Source: Capillidium heterosporum (Eukaryota; Entomophthoromycota; Entomophthoromycetes; Entomophthorales; Capillidiaceae). From it: DNA of 64,000 nt. The stretch is from NCBI GenBank assembly GCA_016630905.1, contig WBMQ01000009.1, positions 1,364,001-1,428,000 of the forward strand, read 5' to 3'. Under the pieces are notes generated by a model. The model made no database searches and was not told the DNA's origin. It saw only the letters and a program-made list of their open reading frames with translations. Shown here piece after piece: positions 46,175 through 57,320 of the stretch (positions are counted from its first letter, which is position 1; each line of letters opens with the position of its first letter). A program made the position numbers and the translations under genes.

Positions 46175-47377
46175 ATGATGAACTACAACAACTCGGTATC
46201 ACCCCAACCCCAACCTAGCGACATCCCCACCGTTGCCTCAGTTGCCTCCATCTTCAAATTCCAAAGGATAAAGTCCAAGTTCGAAACTACCCCTAAGCTC
46301 AACGAGTCGCACCCTTTGTCCCTCTACTTTTACGCTGAAGAGAATCTAAGTACTGCTATCAAGCAGCTGGAGAAGGTTAAGTCGGTATGTTCGCGAAAGT
46401 TCCACAGGTATACCGAACGAGTCCACCTCTCTCAAAAACTTTTGCTCGATACCATATTCCTAGTCTACGTTGATATGGACGAGTCTCTAAAGTGCTCTAA
46501 ACCACATAGGGCCTCACTACCGGCCGAAGATCAAATCGAACTGAGCCAAGGTTTCTCAGAGAATATTTTGTTTGCAGCTCAAGCTATCGTCCATGGCTTT
46601 CATATTCGAGGTATTGAACACTGCTCAGAAACTTTACGAGAACCGGCGTTGCAACTGTGTGCTACTTTGGAAGCTTTACGACACGTCTTTAGGACTCGAG
46701 CTTTGGAACGTCCTCAACCTCCTTACGTTGGCTTATATTCAGTTCTATCGGACTTTGACTTGGCTTGGACCCAGTTTGAAAAGGATATCTGTCAATCCTA
46801 TTTCCAAGCCAACAACCCCAGCGAAGCCCGACCTATTGACTTTGAAAAGCTGATTGCAGTGCTGAATTCAACGTTACTAACTAATGTTCAGGAAGGTATT
46901 TTGGATTGTGAATTAGTAGAGGAGTTAGACCCCAGTATAATAGTTGGATTACCACGATTAGCTCTACTCAGCTGCTTTTTATCACTAGATAAGCCACTGT
47001 TAGGTCTTTCAAATGGTGAGGAAGTTTTCCTATGGTTCCAAAACCACCATCAAACTATCCTAGAATTGGATGCTTCGATTCAACAACTCAATTTTGATCA
47101 ATTGAGGAAATTGAAATTGTGGTTGGCCGATTCGGTACCTAGTGGTACTGATCTTAGTTCCGATACCAAGCTGAAGTTTGTTTTCAACACCATATGCAGT
47201 ATCATGGATCCTTTGCAGTCAGGGACTAACGCCAAAGTCTTTTTGAAAGCTTTGGACTCTACGTTTAACAGCCTGGATGCCACTACTGGCTCTAGTTTGA
47301 ATACTACTTCTACCTGCTCTTCATCTTCGTCGTCATCGTTGGGATTGAACTGTACGCCACCCAACACCCTCATTTAA
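46175..47377 (+). CDS. LST2/ZFYVE28-like protein without FYVE domain
   Basis: Intronless 400-aa protein resembling the conserved N-terminal region of lateral signalling target 2 (LST2/ZFYVE28), which in animals negatively regulates EGF receptor signalling from endosomes. Matching segments: HPLSLYFYAEENLSTA (family SLLSFYYADEEL type), LFAAQAIVHGFHIRG followed by RALERPQPPYVGLYSVL, SDFDLAWTQFEKDICQSYF, and LDPSIIVGLPRLALL. The protein ends in a Ser/Thr-rich tail with a poly-Ser run and shows no cysteine-rich FYVE zinc finger, as in fungal members that have only this region. The first ATG is followed at once by a second, and either could start. Function in fungi is not established from sequence. 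Confidence 0.7.
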   Translation: MMNYNNSVSPQPQPSDIPTVASVASIFKFQRIKSKFETTPKLNESHPLSLYFYAEENLSTAIKQLEKVKSVCSRKFHRYTERVHLSQKLLLDTIFLVYVDMDESLKCSKPHRASLPAEDQIELSQGFSENILFAAQAIVHGFHIRGIEHCSETLREPALQLCATLEALRHVFRTRALERPQPPYVGLYSVLSDFDLAWTQFEKDICQSYFQANNPSEARPIDFEKLIAVLNSTLLTNVQEGILDCELVEELDPSIIVGLPRLALLSCFLSLDKPLLGLSNGEEVFLWFQNHHQTILELDASIQQLNFDQLRKLKLWLADSVPSGTDLSSDTKLKFVFNTICSIMDPLQSGTNAKVFLKALDSTFNSLDATTGSSLNTTSTCSSSSSSSLGLNCTPPNTLI

Positions 47378-49757
47378 TTTGAATTCGCTTCTACTTATAT
47401 ATCTTTATGTTTTGTTAATCTGGAGCTGAGGTTCTACCTCTTTTGTTGCTCCCACCCTAAAAGTAATCTTCATACTGAAATAAATGTGTACATCCACTAT
47501 TTGTGTTATATATTCAAAGATTTCCAAGTATAAGTTTTTATTAACCCAGTCCTAGGTACTATAATGAACGTAGGACTAAAGCAAAGTTTATAGTCAGCAA
47601 AATTCTTTATAGTAAAACTCTACTACCCTTTCGATAATAACTTTCCCTTTAGTATAGTTTCCATGTTTATCAGTATAAATTTTCTATTGATCTGTCATCC
47701 TTTGAAATGAGATTTGCTATTTTGTTCAATATTATTTTGAACTTTTTCCTAGCTAAACATGCAAAACATTCCAAAACAATTCCAAACAAAGTAGTACTCA
47801 CCAATGGACAGGAGTGATAGTTTAATTAAAGTTTAAAAGTGATATGAACCTTGCCTATATTGAGGTCAAACCTATACTTAAAACTTTAACTACATGAGTG
47901 AGTCTATACTATCGTTTAGTGCTTCAATGAATTTTTACTATATTTGGCTCGAAAGCCATCCCAAAAATTTTTGAAGAAAGAGATCTACCTTTTGGCATAC
48001 GATGTAAAGCTAGGTTGGTAACTTGGTGTTTGTATTTGTATGCTGGGATGATGAATAAAATGCTGAGATGTGTGTAAACTATGTTCCCTTTATCTTTGTT
48101 GTACCCCTATTGAAATGGTTGCAGGTGACAGTGTAGTTGATGCTACCCCTTCAACTTGAAATTTAAAAGTTCGGATGTGGGGGTGTTAGTTCAAATACTA
48201 GAGTGTAGGTATGGTGTTTTTTATATGTAGTTGGTTGCTACTTTGGTTCAAATGTTATGGATCAGGTACTTGGCTCATATAAAGGTTTTGTTTGATCAAA
48301 TCGTACAAGGTGGAAGATAATATGTTTTTAACAGCAATTACTTGGATGTTTCAAATTAAAAATTGATGGCTCACATGTATTTTTGCAAAAAAATTACATC
48401 TATATATTTACATATACAGTTTATTTTTATTGCTACTTATTTTGATATCTAACCATTGTTCCTTCAAATATATATTTGGAAAATGGATGGGTTGTTACTG
48501 CTATCATAGATGCTAATAAGAAGCCTTGATTTGCTCAAAGTTTATCAATTTTCCTTTGCCAATTTCGAATCACTTTGAATTTGTCGAATCAAAAGGAACA
48601 ATTTAATTGAGCAAGTTGGCATGTAAAGCTATCTTTTTGTAATAGACGTATCGTTCTATATGGCAGGCTCGAAGGCTATACTTTGTATAGAAGTTTATAC
48701 TTAAGTTTCTAACCATCCAGTGTAGTAGATAGATGCACTATAGGACTGCCTATTATATATAAAAGATTATGCTATAGGCGGCTTTAAAAGGTATATCGAT
48801 GGAATAAAGTCATTGTACTTGATTCCACGAGATATCCTACTAACCTTTAGACATATATTTGTTCTCTCTATCACCTCTTACACCTTCAAAATGAGATGCA
48901 ATCTTCATATTTGACTTCAATTCTCGAGATAAGGCTTCTAATGCATCCTTTTGGTAAAAAATGGCGATGTATAAATTGAGATTTATACAAATGTAGTATA
49001 AGTAGTTCTTTGGGAAATATGGTGCTGATTTGACTTGCTTCTACTATCTTGATTTTCATTGTAAGAGAGGTAGCGATACATATCCTCTATCTATATCGTT
49101 AAGTTTATTAGTAATCAACTGATGGATAAAAGTCGTTTCAGCTTGAAAGGTAATAGAAGATTTATATTTAAAATGGATGGATGGTACTGGAATACCTGAG
49201 CTAAAAGTAATAAGTAAAGAGTCCTGTACATATCCACCTTTTGGGTAAGGTGACCTTGACTAAAAGCTGTCTTTGAATTTATACTTTAACATTTAATGAG
49301 CTGGATGCCTGTCGTTCAAGATTAATAAAGGTAACTGTACACTATTTAATAAACAGAGCCAATAAATTCAAGTTTGCTGATCCTACTAATTATAAACGAA
49401 GTCATGCCATCAGTTTATTGGAAAATGGGCAACTACTCTACCGTTCAAAAAATAAGGATATATTTTCACTAATTCAATTCAATAATCTATTCCATTATTT
49501 CTGAACATATCCGAAGGAAATGTCAAAAAGGTTACCAGCTTTGACAAATCACGGGACCTACCCAATCCAATTCCAATAGCCAAATTAGACTGTGAGCACA
49601 CCATCTACCAACCAAATGTTTCAAGAGGTAGGTCGTCTGATACCATACTTTTATAAAGTAAACCCCTCCACCTACAAAAGTATGCATAGCTAGCTATAAA
49701 TAAAGCTGAAGCCTACCTTTCCGAATAAAGCTCAACTTTCCAACATAAAAAGTAGTA
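47378..49757. other. Intergenic region of 2.4 kb
   Basis: Moderately AT-rich, without long frames, RNA-like structures or repeats that I can recognise. The last 100 bases include a tataaa near 49695 that may serve the peptidase gene. Confidence 0.45.
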
Positions 49758-51386
49758 ATGTTCTTTAATCAACTAATCTCCACCACCATCGTTGGACTCA
49801 TAAGTCTAAACTTGGTCCAAGGTCAAAACGCCACCTTACCCACCATCGACTTGAGTAAGTTAAAACCTAATGTCAACACTTTGATCGCAGCTTTGGACAA
49901 CAACTCGACGTAAGTTCAACTTGCAATTGACTTGGAAGCAGTACTAACGATAGTTATGTAGTGTCATATGGGATCGACTAGCTGAGATGACCGATTTGTA
50001 CGGACACCGTATTACTGGCTCCAAAGGTTTGGAAGACTCCATAAAGTGGATCACCAAGAAGATGCGAGAGGATGGTTTGGACGTATATACCCAGTCAGTC
50101 AAAGTAACTAGCTATACTTGAACCAACTTTTGCTAACCTGTTCTTTTTATGTAGGCTGACTACTGGGTACGTGGTGAAGAATCTTTATTCCTACATACAC
50201 CAACTAGAGGCCGTATCTCCCTTGATCTATTAGGTCTAGGTCGTTCTATAGCTACCCCTAAGGAAGGTATTACCGCTGAAGTCGTTTCGGTTAGCAGCTG
50301 GGACGAGCATAAAGCTCTAGGTGAGAGTGGTGCTTTGCGTGGCAAGATCGTCCTCTGCAACTTCCGCTGGACTTCCTACTGGAGTAGGTTCCACCGCAAG
50401 ACAGAAATGTGCCGTCTACAGCGAGCCTTATGGTATTAGTTTTTAGTTATAACTTGAAAGCTAACTGAGAATTTGTAGGTGCTGTTGCAGCATTAGTACG
50501 TTCGGTAACCCCATTCTCTCTCAACACACCCCACACCGGTGCCATGACCAAATCCAAGATCCCCGGCGCTTCTATCACCATCGAAGATGCCGAGTACCTA
50601 GTCCGCTTGGAAAAGCGCGCTAAGGACGCTACCCCTGACCAAAGACATATCTTTGCTCCACCTAAGGTTGAGTTACACATGTCGGGCTGCAATCGCTTGA
50701 ACAAAGTCATCACCCGTAACGTTATTGCTGAACTCAAAGGTCGTGAAAAGCCCAATGAAGTCATCATTATGAGTGGGCATTTGGATTCATGGGATGTCGG
50801 TGTAGGTGCTGCTGACGACGGTGCCGGTGCCTTTATTGGCTGGGAAGCTCTACGTCAGATAGCCAAGCTACCCCAACGACCCCGTCGTACCATTCGTTCC
50901 ATCTTATGGACCAACGAGGAAGCTGGGTCTGCTGGCGGTGAAGCTTACTTCAACTTACAGAAGAAGGAGCTAGAGAACCACATTTTAGCAATGGAATCGG
51001 ACTACGGAACCTTTGACCCCTATGGCCTGAACTTTGACGGAGAGCCAGAGGCTATCAACATCATGCAGGCCATCGCTGACCAGTTGTTGGTCAACACGAC
51101 TTATGGCAAGTTGAAGATTGGAGCTACTGGAACTACCGATATCGATCCTTTATGTGAAGCTGGTATCCCCTGTGCTGGTATATCGACTAATGATCGCATC
51201 TTCAACATTACTGCTGGTGATGCCAAGTATCGTAACGCTGGTTACTTTGTCTTCCACCATACTAAGGGCGATCGTATGGAAGCCTTGATCCCTAGGGATT
51301 TGGCCAAGTGTTCAGCTACTGCAGCTGCTTACGCCTACTCGGTAGCCGAATTGGAGCAGACTTTGCCCAAGAAGTTGGTAGTTTAA
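49758..51386 (+). CDS. Secreted M28 metallopeptidase, carboxypeptidase Q-like
   Basis: Zinc exopeptidase of family M28 close to animal carboxypeptidase Q. Exons 49758-49909, 49962-50103, 50155-50432, 50479-51386, with introns of 52, 51 and 46 nt. It opens with a signal peptide (MFFNQLISTTIVGLISLNLV). Zinc ligands and catalytic residues: H and D in GHLDSWDVG, D in AADDGAGAF, E pair in WTNEEAG, D in MESDYGTF, H in FVFHHTKGD. A PA-like insert with KIVLCNF and YGAVAALVRS precedes the catalytic part. In exon 3, near 50379-50385, a +1 frame change is needed between FRWTSY and GSTARQKCAVYSEPYG. The downstream frame then splices properly. Either a base error or a real lesion; everything else is intact. 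Confidence 0.85.
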
Positions 51387-51627
51387 TTAATAAAACCATT
51401 CTCTGTATTACATATATGGCCCTATTGTACTTTTATGCTTGAGTTGTATTTTCCAACTATAGCTTATCAACGATTGTTAAAGTTTACAAAATATATTCTG
51501 AAGGTAATAATTTTCAAGGTATATAGCTCTAGCTATAAATAGCGTTGTCTACCTCGAAAAAACGAATACAAAACACATTAAAGAATAGAAACCTAAACAG
51601 CTATCTTTATAGTTTCAAAATAAAATT

Positions 51628-53707
51628 TTAAGCCTGGGCACTATCAACTGACATCAGTGAGCCAACGAAAGTCATGATCATCTTAGGCTTGACTTCGACA
51701 ATATCTTCGGGCAGCAAGAAAATGGTGGCGTTCAACTTACGCGCTATAGAAATAGCGTATTTGGCATTGAGTTTGGCGTCGTCTTCAGTTCTACCAGGAG
51801 TCACCAGTGAGAAGTCGACGATGCCGGGGCGGATAGAGTCTAGCAGATCGAGCAAGAAATGTGCGCTACCGATGGAAGCATCCTTGAAGGTACGGATTTG
51901 GGAACTCTTGCCGTTGGAGCTGGTCTTGGTATTGGCCCACTTGATGATGTCAGCATCGGTTGTATCACGGCCCGTCTTACTCAATGACTTGAGGGTTTTG
52001 ACGACGTTGGCACGCATAAGTTGCCAGGTGAGACCTATATGTCATTAGAAGTTAATAGTAGTAAAGTTACCTAGTACGAGGGTTACTGAGCCATCGGTGA
52101 TATCGGCGCCTTGTACAGCAACTAAGGAGAAACCTAACTCGCGGCCCATATCGATGAGATAGTTGGTGTTCTCCACCTGCTTGAAGCGGGATAGGGGGAT
52201 ATCGGAGTCGGGACGGGGTTTATTGACCTTCTTCCAGTTGACGAAATCGGGGCGAATGGCATCGACGGCCTGGATTAGAACGCGACCGTCCTTTACATCT
52301 TCAAACAAATTATGGACGTAGGGTTCGACACCCAACGAATTGAGCCACAAAGCAAAGGCCCTGGCTTCACGCAACGAGTTGGGGTCGATCTCCTCTTCCT
52401 CTTCTTGCTCTACCTCAACAACCTCCTGTTCGGTAAGGGGCTCCAGCGAAGGGTGGGTGTTGAAGAGATGGGCGACAAAGGCCAAGTTAAGCTTAGGATT
52501 TCCGTTCAATAACGTCTTTGCGGTAAGGTATTTACGGCATCCAATAGCCTCAGCGTTAGCTAGGACCTATATGCTGTTATTATATGGAAATAAAATAAAA
52601 AGGTACCATCTCAGCACGACGACTTAAATCCGCTTCCCTAAGTGGGGCGGTGGAGCAAGAGTTGGGTGCAATTTGATTCAGCAGGACGGTGTAGTTCTCA
52701 CCGTCCTTGACATCCTTAGAAAAGTTGGTGACGCGTCGCTGCGACTGGGCATTTTTTAAATGATAGTTGAACCAACGGAGCAAGATCTGTTCGGCGGGGA
52801 GCTTGAGGAAGTCGTTCAAATTCTCGTCCTGCTCCAGCAATCGGTACAGTTCGGGATGGTACTTGATATCGATCTTGGAAAGTAGACCGATCTTGATGAT
52901 CTGCCATACCAATCCGAGGATCAAATGCTCACGTCCTTCAATCAGATCTCCCGAACCAATGTTTACAACGCTACAGCCAATGGCCTTGGCCGAGTTGATG
53001 ACCAAGTTGTTGTTCTCGGTCTTCTGGAAGTTGTTCAACTTCTTGCCGACATTCAAAACACGCTCATCAATAGTATCAGGGGAGGCATGGTTGATAAGCT
53101 TCGACAGAACAAGGCCATCACGGCACTCGTCGAAAAGCTGCATGGTGTCTGGGTTGATAGGAATACGCCCCTTGAGGTCAGGATCGGTTTCCAAGGCGTC
53201 GTTAATATGTATGGTGAATTCAACTCTCTCATCTTCGTTCAAAGTATGTGCGGTATCTGACTGGTTAGCTCCGCGGACCGTAATGACCTTTTGGTTGAAA
53301 GCATTTGTAGAGCTCTCAACTCCTTTAATTTGGCCACTTTTGAGTTTCTGAGAAATCTATACAAGTTTTAAAAATAATGAATATAACAAGATACTATTTT
53401 AAATAGGGATAAAATGTAACATGAAAATAAAATTTACCTCCAAGTACTCTTCTACTTCCAAGGTACCGTTCGAATTGTTATCCACCTGCTTGATAGTAGC
53501 TCTAACCTGGTCGTAGGTTCCTAATGTGCTACACAGTTGCATCATCTCCTCATGGTCAATAGAACCATCTCCATTTAAATCGAGTTTACTAACCAAATTA
53601 GAAAAATCCATACTGTAAATTTACTTGAAGTCATCAATCATCTGTTGGATCTCTCCAAGGGAGAAGTCAGGGAATTTACGTTTGAGTTTAATTGGATCGG
53701 CAGACAT
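51628..53707 (-). CDS. Fimbrin (plastin), actin-bundling protein, Sac6-like
   Basis: Cross-links actin filaments in endocytic patches and cables. Five exons (53625-53707, 53438-53588, 52607-53356, 52071-52566, 51628-52034) with introns of 36, 81, 40 and 36 nt give 628 aa; yeast Sac6 is 642. N-terminal EF-hand pair: NKLDLNGDGSIDHEEMM and VDNNSNGTLEVEEYLE, both with good calcium-loop residues. Four calponin-homology domains in two actin-binding modules follow, with lines such as DECRDGLVLSKLINHASPDT, LLRWFNYHLKNA, FALWLNSLGVEP and IKWANTKTSSNGK. An acidic Glu-rich linker joins the second and third CH domains. The start codon gives MSADPIKLKRKFPDFSL, matching the family's basic N-terminus. Confidence 0.95.
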
Positions 53708-54450
53708 ATTTTACTTTTTGCTTTCTATAGAATATATAATGTTAGAAATGCCAACCATGTCTATAGCTTACTTATTTTGTAAAGAGTGTTAGTATCAGGA
53801 GTTATCAAAGTCTTACTAATCTTTGTCAGACCTTTATATATCATGACGTTCAGTTGCTTTTAGATTTGTAGCTTAGGAAATTTCACCAATTGGCTACTTT
53901 ATCTGGCTGTCATACCGAACAATAGTTTATCCGGAACTTTGAAAAGTTTAAGAGACTTGGCAAACTCATACTTTTGATTGGGTAAGCCAAGAAATGATAC
54001 CTAAAAGCTTCTATTACAAACCAAGATATTACAAGCTTTGCATTTGAAAGTAGTGTATAGTCTACCGAATTCCTGTCGAGGAACATATAAAAGTAGTTTA
54101 ATAGGAAGCTATACTTTACATGTGACAAGTAACTTGTTTTAAAATATCAATGAAGCTTAACAGCACCAGAGACAGAATAAACATTGACATTCTGACAGTA
54201 CATTTAGAAAAATAGTGCTATATAGCTGCAAATTTTGGGTAAAATGCTTTATCTTTCACCCAAACAAACTAGCGATATAGTAAATATCTAATCCAAATAA
54301 AAAACTTTAGGTTGTTTTCAAAATTATCAATTGTCTATATAAGAATACATCGAAGACTATAATTTTACAGTAAAAGTTTTTAAACTTTTATTTGCAAAAT
54401 ATAAAATACAGCATTGTTGAACACTAGCATATTCAATATGTTAGTACACT
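53708..54450. other. Fimbrin upstream region and spacer
   Basis: The first ~150 bases hold the fimbrin promoter. About 53865-54130 resembles 55150-55470 (e.g. ttggctactttat), hinting at an old duplication. No convincing gene. Confidence 0.4.
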
Positions 54451-54927
54451 TATAAATCTTTCTCAATCACTTTCTTTCCCTTCTCTTTCTTCGTCTTATC
54501 TTCAGCTTCACAAAAGTCATTATAGATCTATACAATATCCAATAAGTATACAAAAATAACGTAGTTCAATAAGCTAGATAAATAATTTATATTTACTTGG
54601 AAGAAATCTTTGTAGATGCAGGTACTATTGTTTCTCCAGTCAGCTTTAACAACGACTTTATATCTTCTTATTCGTAAAATCTGGTACATAGCTCAATAGT
54701 GTCGTACTGGTTTATAATTCCATTTTTGTTGTTGCCATTCTTCTTACACTATTAGCAGAGTGTTTAATTTTAGCCTTGATTGAAACCTTCAGCTAGCTTA
54801 TTCATTTCTTCATAGAAGCGGGGAAGAAATACTTCAGTTTATCGGATTTGACATACAGCAGCATCCCTTTGGACTCATAGTATTCAAAGTTGATACTGGG
54901 TGGGAAACTGGACTTTGGTGGGCTCAT
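54451..54927 (-). pseudogene. Possible small gene or gene remnant
   Basis: On the minus strand an ATG at 54927 opens MSPPKSSFPPSINFEYYESKG. After a break, other frames show FYEEMNKLAEGF, then KVVVKADWRNNSTCIYKDFF. A plausible intron (about 54528-54597) leads into IYNDFCEAEDKTKKEKGKK, ending at TAA 54451. The pieces have coding character but need more than one frame change and pass stop codons, so this is more likely a decaying gene than an intact one. No family recognised. Confidence 0.3.
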
Positions 54928-56117
54928 GTTGAAATGTCTGTAAAAGTAAGCTAAAAGCTGAGGTGTTTTGTAAATTTTTATAGCTGCAATTTAGATCCGA
55001 ATCAAGTATTACAGATTTAATGCTGAGCTGTTCAGATTAGTGGAGTGATTTTTACTTTTTCAATTGTAGAAAATTGTCTATTGGATTTGCACAGAATAGC
55101 ATTAACTTGTAGTGCTTGATCCGGACCATAATAGTATGACGTTTAATGGATTTGGCTTTGTAGCTTAAAAATTTGCTTAGTTGGCTACTTTATTTGCTTA
55201 CTAGATTAAAGGGTATATTATCCAAATATTTTATGTAGCTTGGCAAATCCATACATCGTAAGCTGATATGTGCTGTTACCAAGTGGTTGGTACAAGTATA
55301 GAGATATAGATATTTGAAAGTATCGTGTAATTCATCAAGTTTTGTCAATAGAAAAGTGTCTTGAATCTCATTGAATACTATATTTATATGAACAAAGCAA
55401 CCTGGCTTTTGATTATACAATAAACATTTAGTATAAAAGGGTATATATATGAGACAAAATTGCAAGTAATGGTCTCTAAAGACTAGCTTTTACATTTGCT
55501 TTATATTCGAAATACGATAGTTCTTTTAAATAGTTTGCAAATGTGTAATTATAGCTAATAATATATACTTTGAATATGAAAAACCAGCTAAATAGATTAC
55601 CAGAACTTCATATATATATCGAATCCTCAAGTTCAAAATTATAGAATAGCTTAAATCACTCTCTATAAGCTGCAACTGCAATATTGAAAATATACGTTCC
55701 AGGCTTCATATTATGTCTGTCAGTTTTGATAAATAGCAATAATTTTGTTCGAAATTGGCTGGGTAAATCGAACTCAATTTTCAAATGCAAATTTATAAGC
55801 CATTTGTATAAATGACTCAACAAATTAAAAACAAATTACATATTGTCAAGTCCAAACGATACACATCAAAGTCAAAATCAATAGATAAATACATCATAGA
55901 AAACCAGTATAGAACCTTTAAATTAACTTCATACTTTCTAGCAAATTTACAAAAGTATAAACCCACATAAAAATCTAGTACACATCCATCTAGCTTACCA
56001 CGTACTTGGGCCAATTAATTTTCAAAGTTTGCGGTTTTTACTAAAAAACTATTGTATATAAAGCCAAATATCACTTCTTTAAAGAATAAACATAACAGAT
56101 AATACTATATCATAAAT
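54928..56117. other. AT-rich gene-free spacer
   Basis: Frames such as 55190-55465 (minus) lack support. A tatataaagcc TATA-like box at about 56055 lies 60 bases before the next start codon. Confidence 0.45.
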
Positions 56118-56702
56118 ATGAAGTTCAACATCCTACCCATAGCTTTTTTACTATCCAGCCTAGTTTTAAGCCAAGATCAAGCGCAGCCCGGCATTGACCT
56201 TTTGAACAAGGCAGGCGAAGTAGGTAAAGATCTATTGAACGCCAACAAGGATCTTATCGACAAAGGTAAAGGTATCATCGATGGCTTAGTCAACAAGAAC
56301 GACGCCTCCAACACCAACAGCGGATCTGCTCAACCTACTCTTCCCTCACAATCTGATACTCCTGCCTCATCTCAAGCTGCTTCTCAATCGCAACCTCCAA
56401 TCTCATCCCAAGTAGCATCCTCCGATATAGCATCAGGTACACCAACTGAATCAAGTAAAGGTGTAAAGCCAATAACCAGTTTGCCGACCAACACACCTAC
56501 CCCCATAGCCGATCAAAAGGATGTCTTGAGTGCGGCCAGCTCCATTATGAAGCAACCTAGTCTGACTAGTAAAAGTTTGATTGTTATTACTAGAAGTCCA
56601 GGTGGCAGTGGTCAAGATGGCTTTGAAAGTTCGAGTATTGTTGGAGTGAAGTTGAGCTTCACTTTGGTTCTCAGTTGTGTCATTTATTCTATCTATAATT
56701 AA
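56118..56702 (+). CDS. Secreted Ser/Thr-rich protein, probable GPI-anchored surface protein
   Basis: Intronless 194-aa protein. A classical signal peptide (MKFNILPIAFLLSSLVLSQ) is followed by a short helical segment (LLNKAGEVGKDLLNANKDLI), then a long Ser/Thr/Pro/Gln-rich region that would be heavily O-glycosylated. The C-terminus is a hydrophobic tail (VGVKLSFTLVLSCVIYSIY) preceded by small residues (GSGQDGFESSS), a typical GPI attachment arrangement. No catalytic domain is visible. A cell-wall or surface role is inferred from architecture only. TATA-like box about 60 bases upstream. Confidence 0.75.
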   Translation: MKFNILPIAFLLSSLVLSQDQAQPGIDLLNKAGEVGKDLLNANKDLIDKGKGIIDGLVNKNDASNTNSGSAQPTLPSQSDTPASSQAASQSQPPISSQVASSDIASGTPTESSKGVKPITSLPTNTPTPIADQKDVLSAASSIMKQPSLTSKSLIVITRSPGGSGQDGFESSSIVGVKLSFTLVLSCVIYSIYN

Positions 56703-57320
56703 GTTGCATGTTTTAATAAACTAATATAAACCTGATATTTATGATTTGTATCAACAATAGGTTATATACCTGAAATAGGATTTTGTACTTTAGTATGAGG
56801 AGAAACGTTTGATCCTTAACGATCACAGGCCATACCTGCTCCTTATAAGGTAATCTTCTTAGTATTCTTAAACAAATGAAATTTATATTTAAAAGAATCA
56901 CTAAAACTGTTGGTCTTTGAGCGCTCCTCTCATATACAACTTGATGTATTGGCTATTGTTATACAACTAAAAATATACTGCCTTGTACCTGGGCTAAAAG
57001 CTCCATGAGTACACAGATCATCTATATGATTTATACTTTAGTGTAGAGGCGGTGTAAATAGTATTAAGTAATACATTTACATATTTAGATGCACAGGTAT
57101 TTCATATACAAATTTATTTGTAAATTGAGTTTGACTTGAAGATTCACTACCAAGTGCCTTTTATAACACTGATAACCAAAAACATAGCAGAGCTGTATAG
57201 ATTATTAAGGGATGAAATCCAGCTATTAATACATATAGGGTGTATAAGCTTCTGTAATTCCCTACAAAGCTAATTTGAGATGTATATGTCATATATAATA
57301 CATATGTAAAATATTAAAAA
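56703..57320. other. AT-rich spacer
   Basis: No gene recognised. It may hold the first exon and promoter of the kinase-like gene, whose 5' end I could not place. Confidence 0.35.

Noticed and set aside
46175-47377. FYVE zinc finger expected from LST2 similarity
   Set aside because: No cysteine-rich motif in the 400 residues; only the N-terminal LST2 region is present.
55190-55465. 91-codon minus-strand frame
   Set aside because: AT-rich, no domain; weak similarity to 53910-54128 suggests an old duplicated non-coding or dead sequence.
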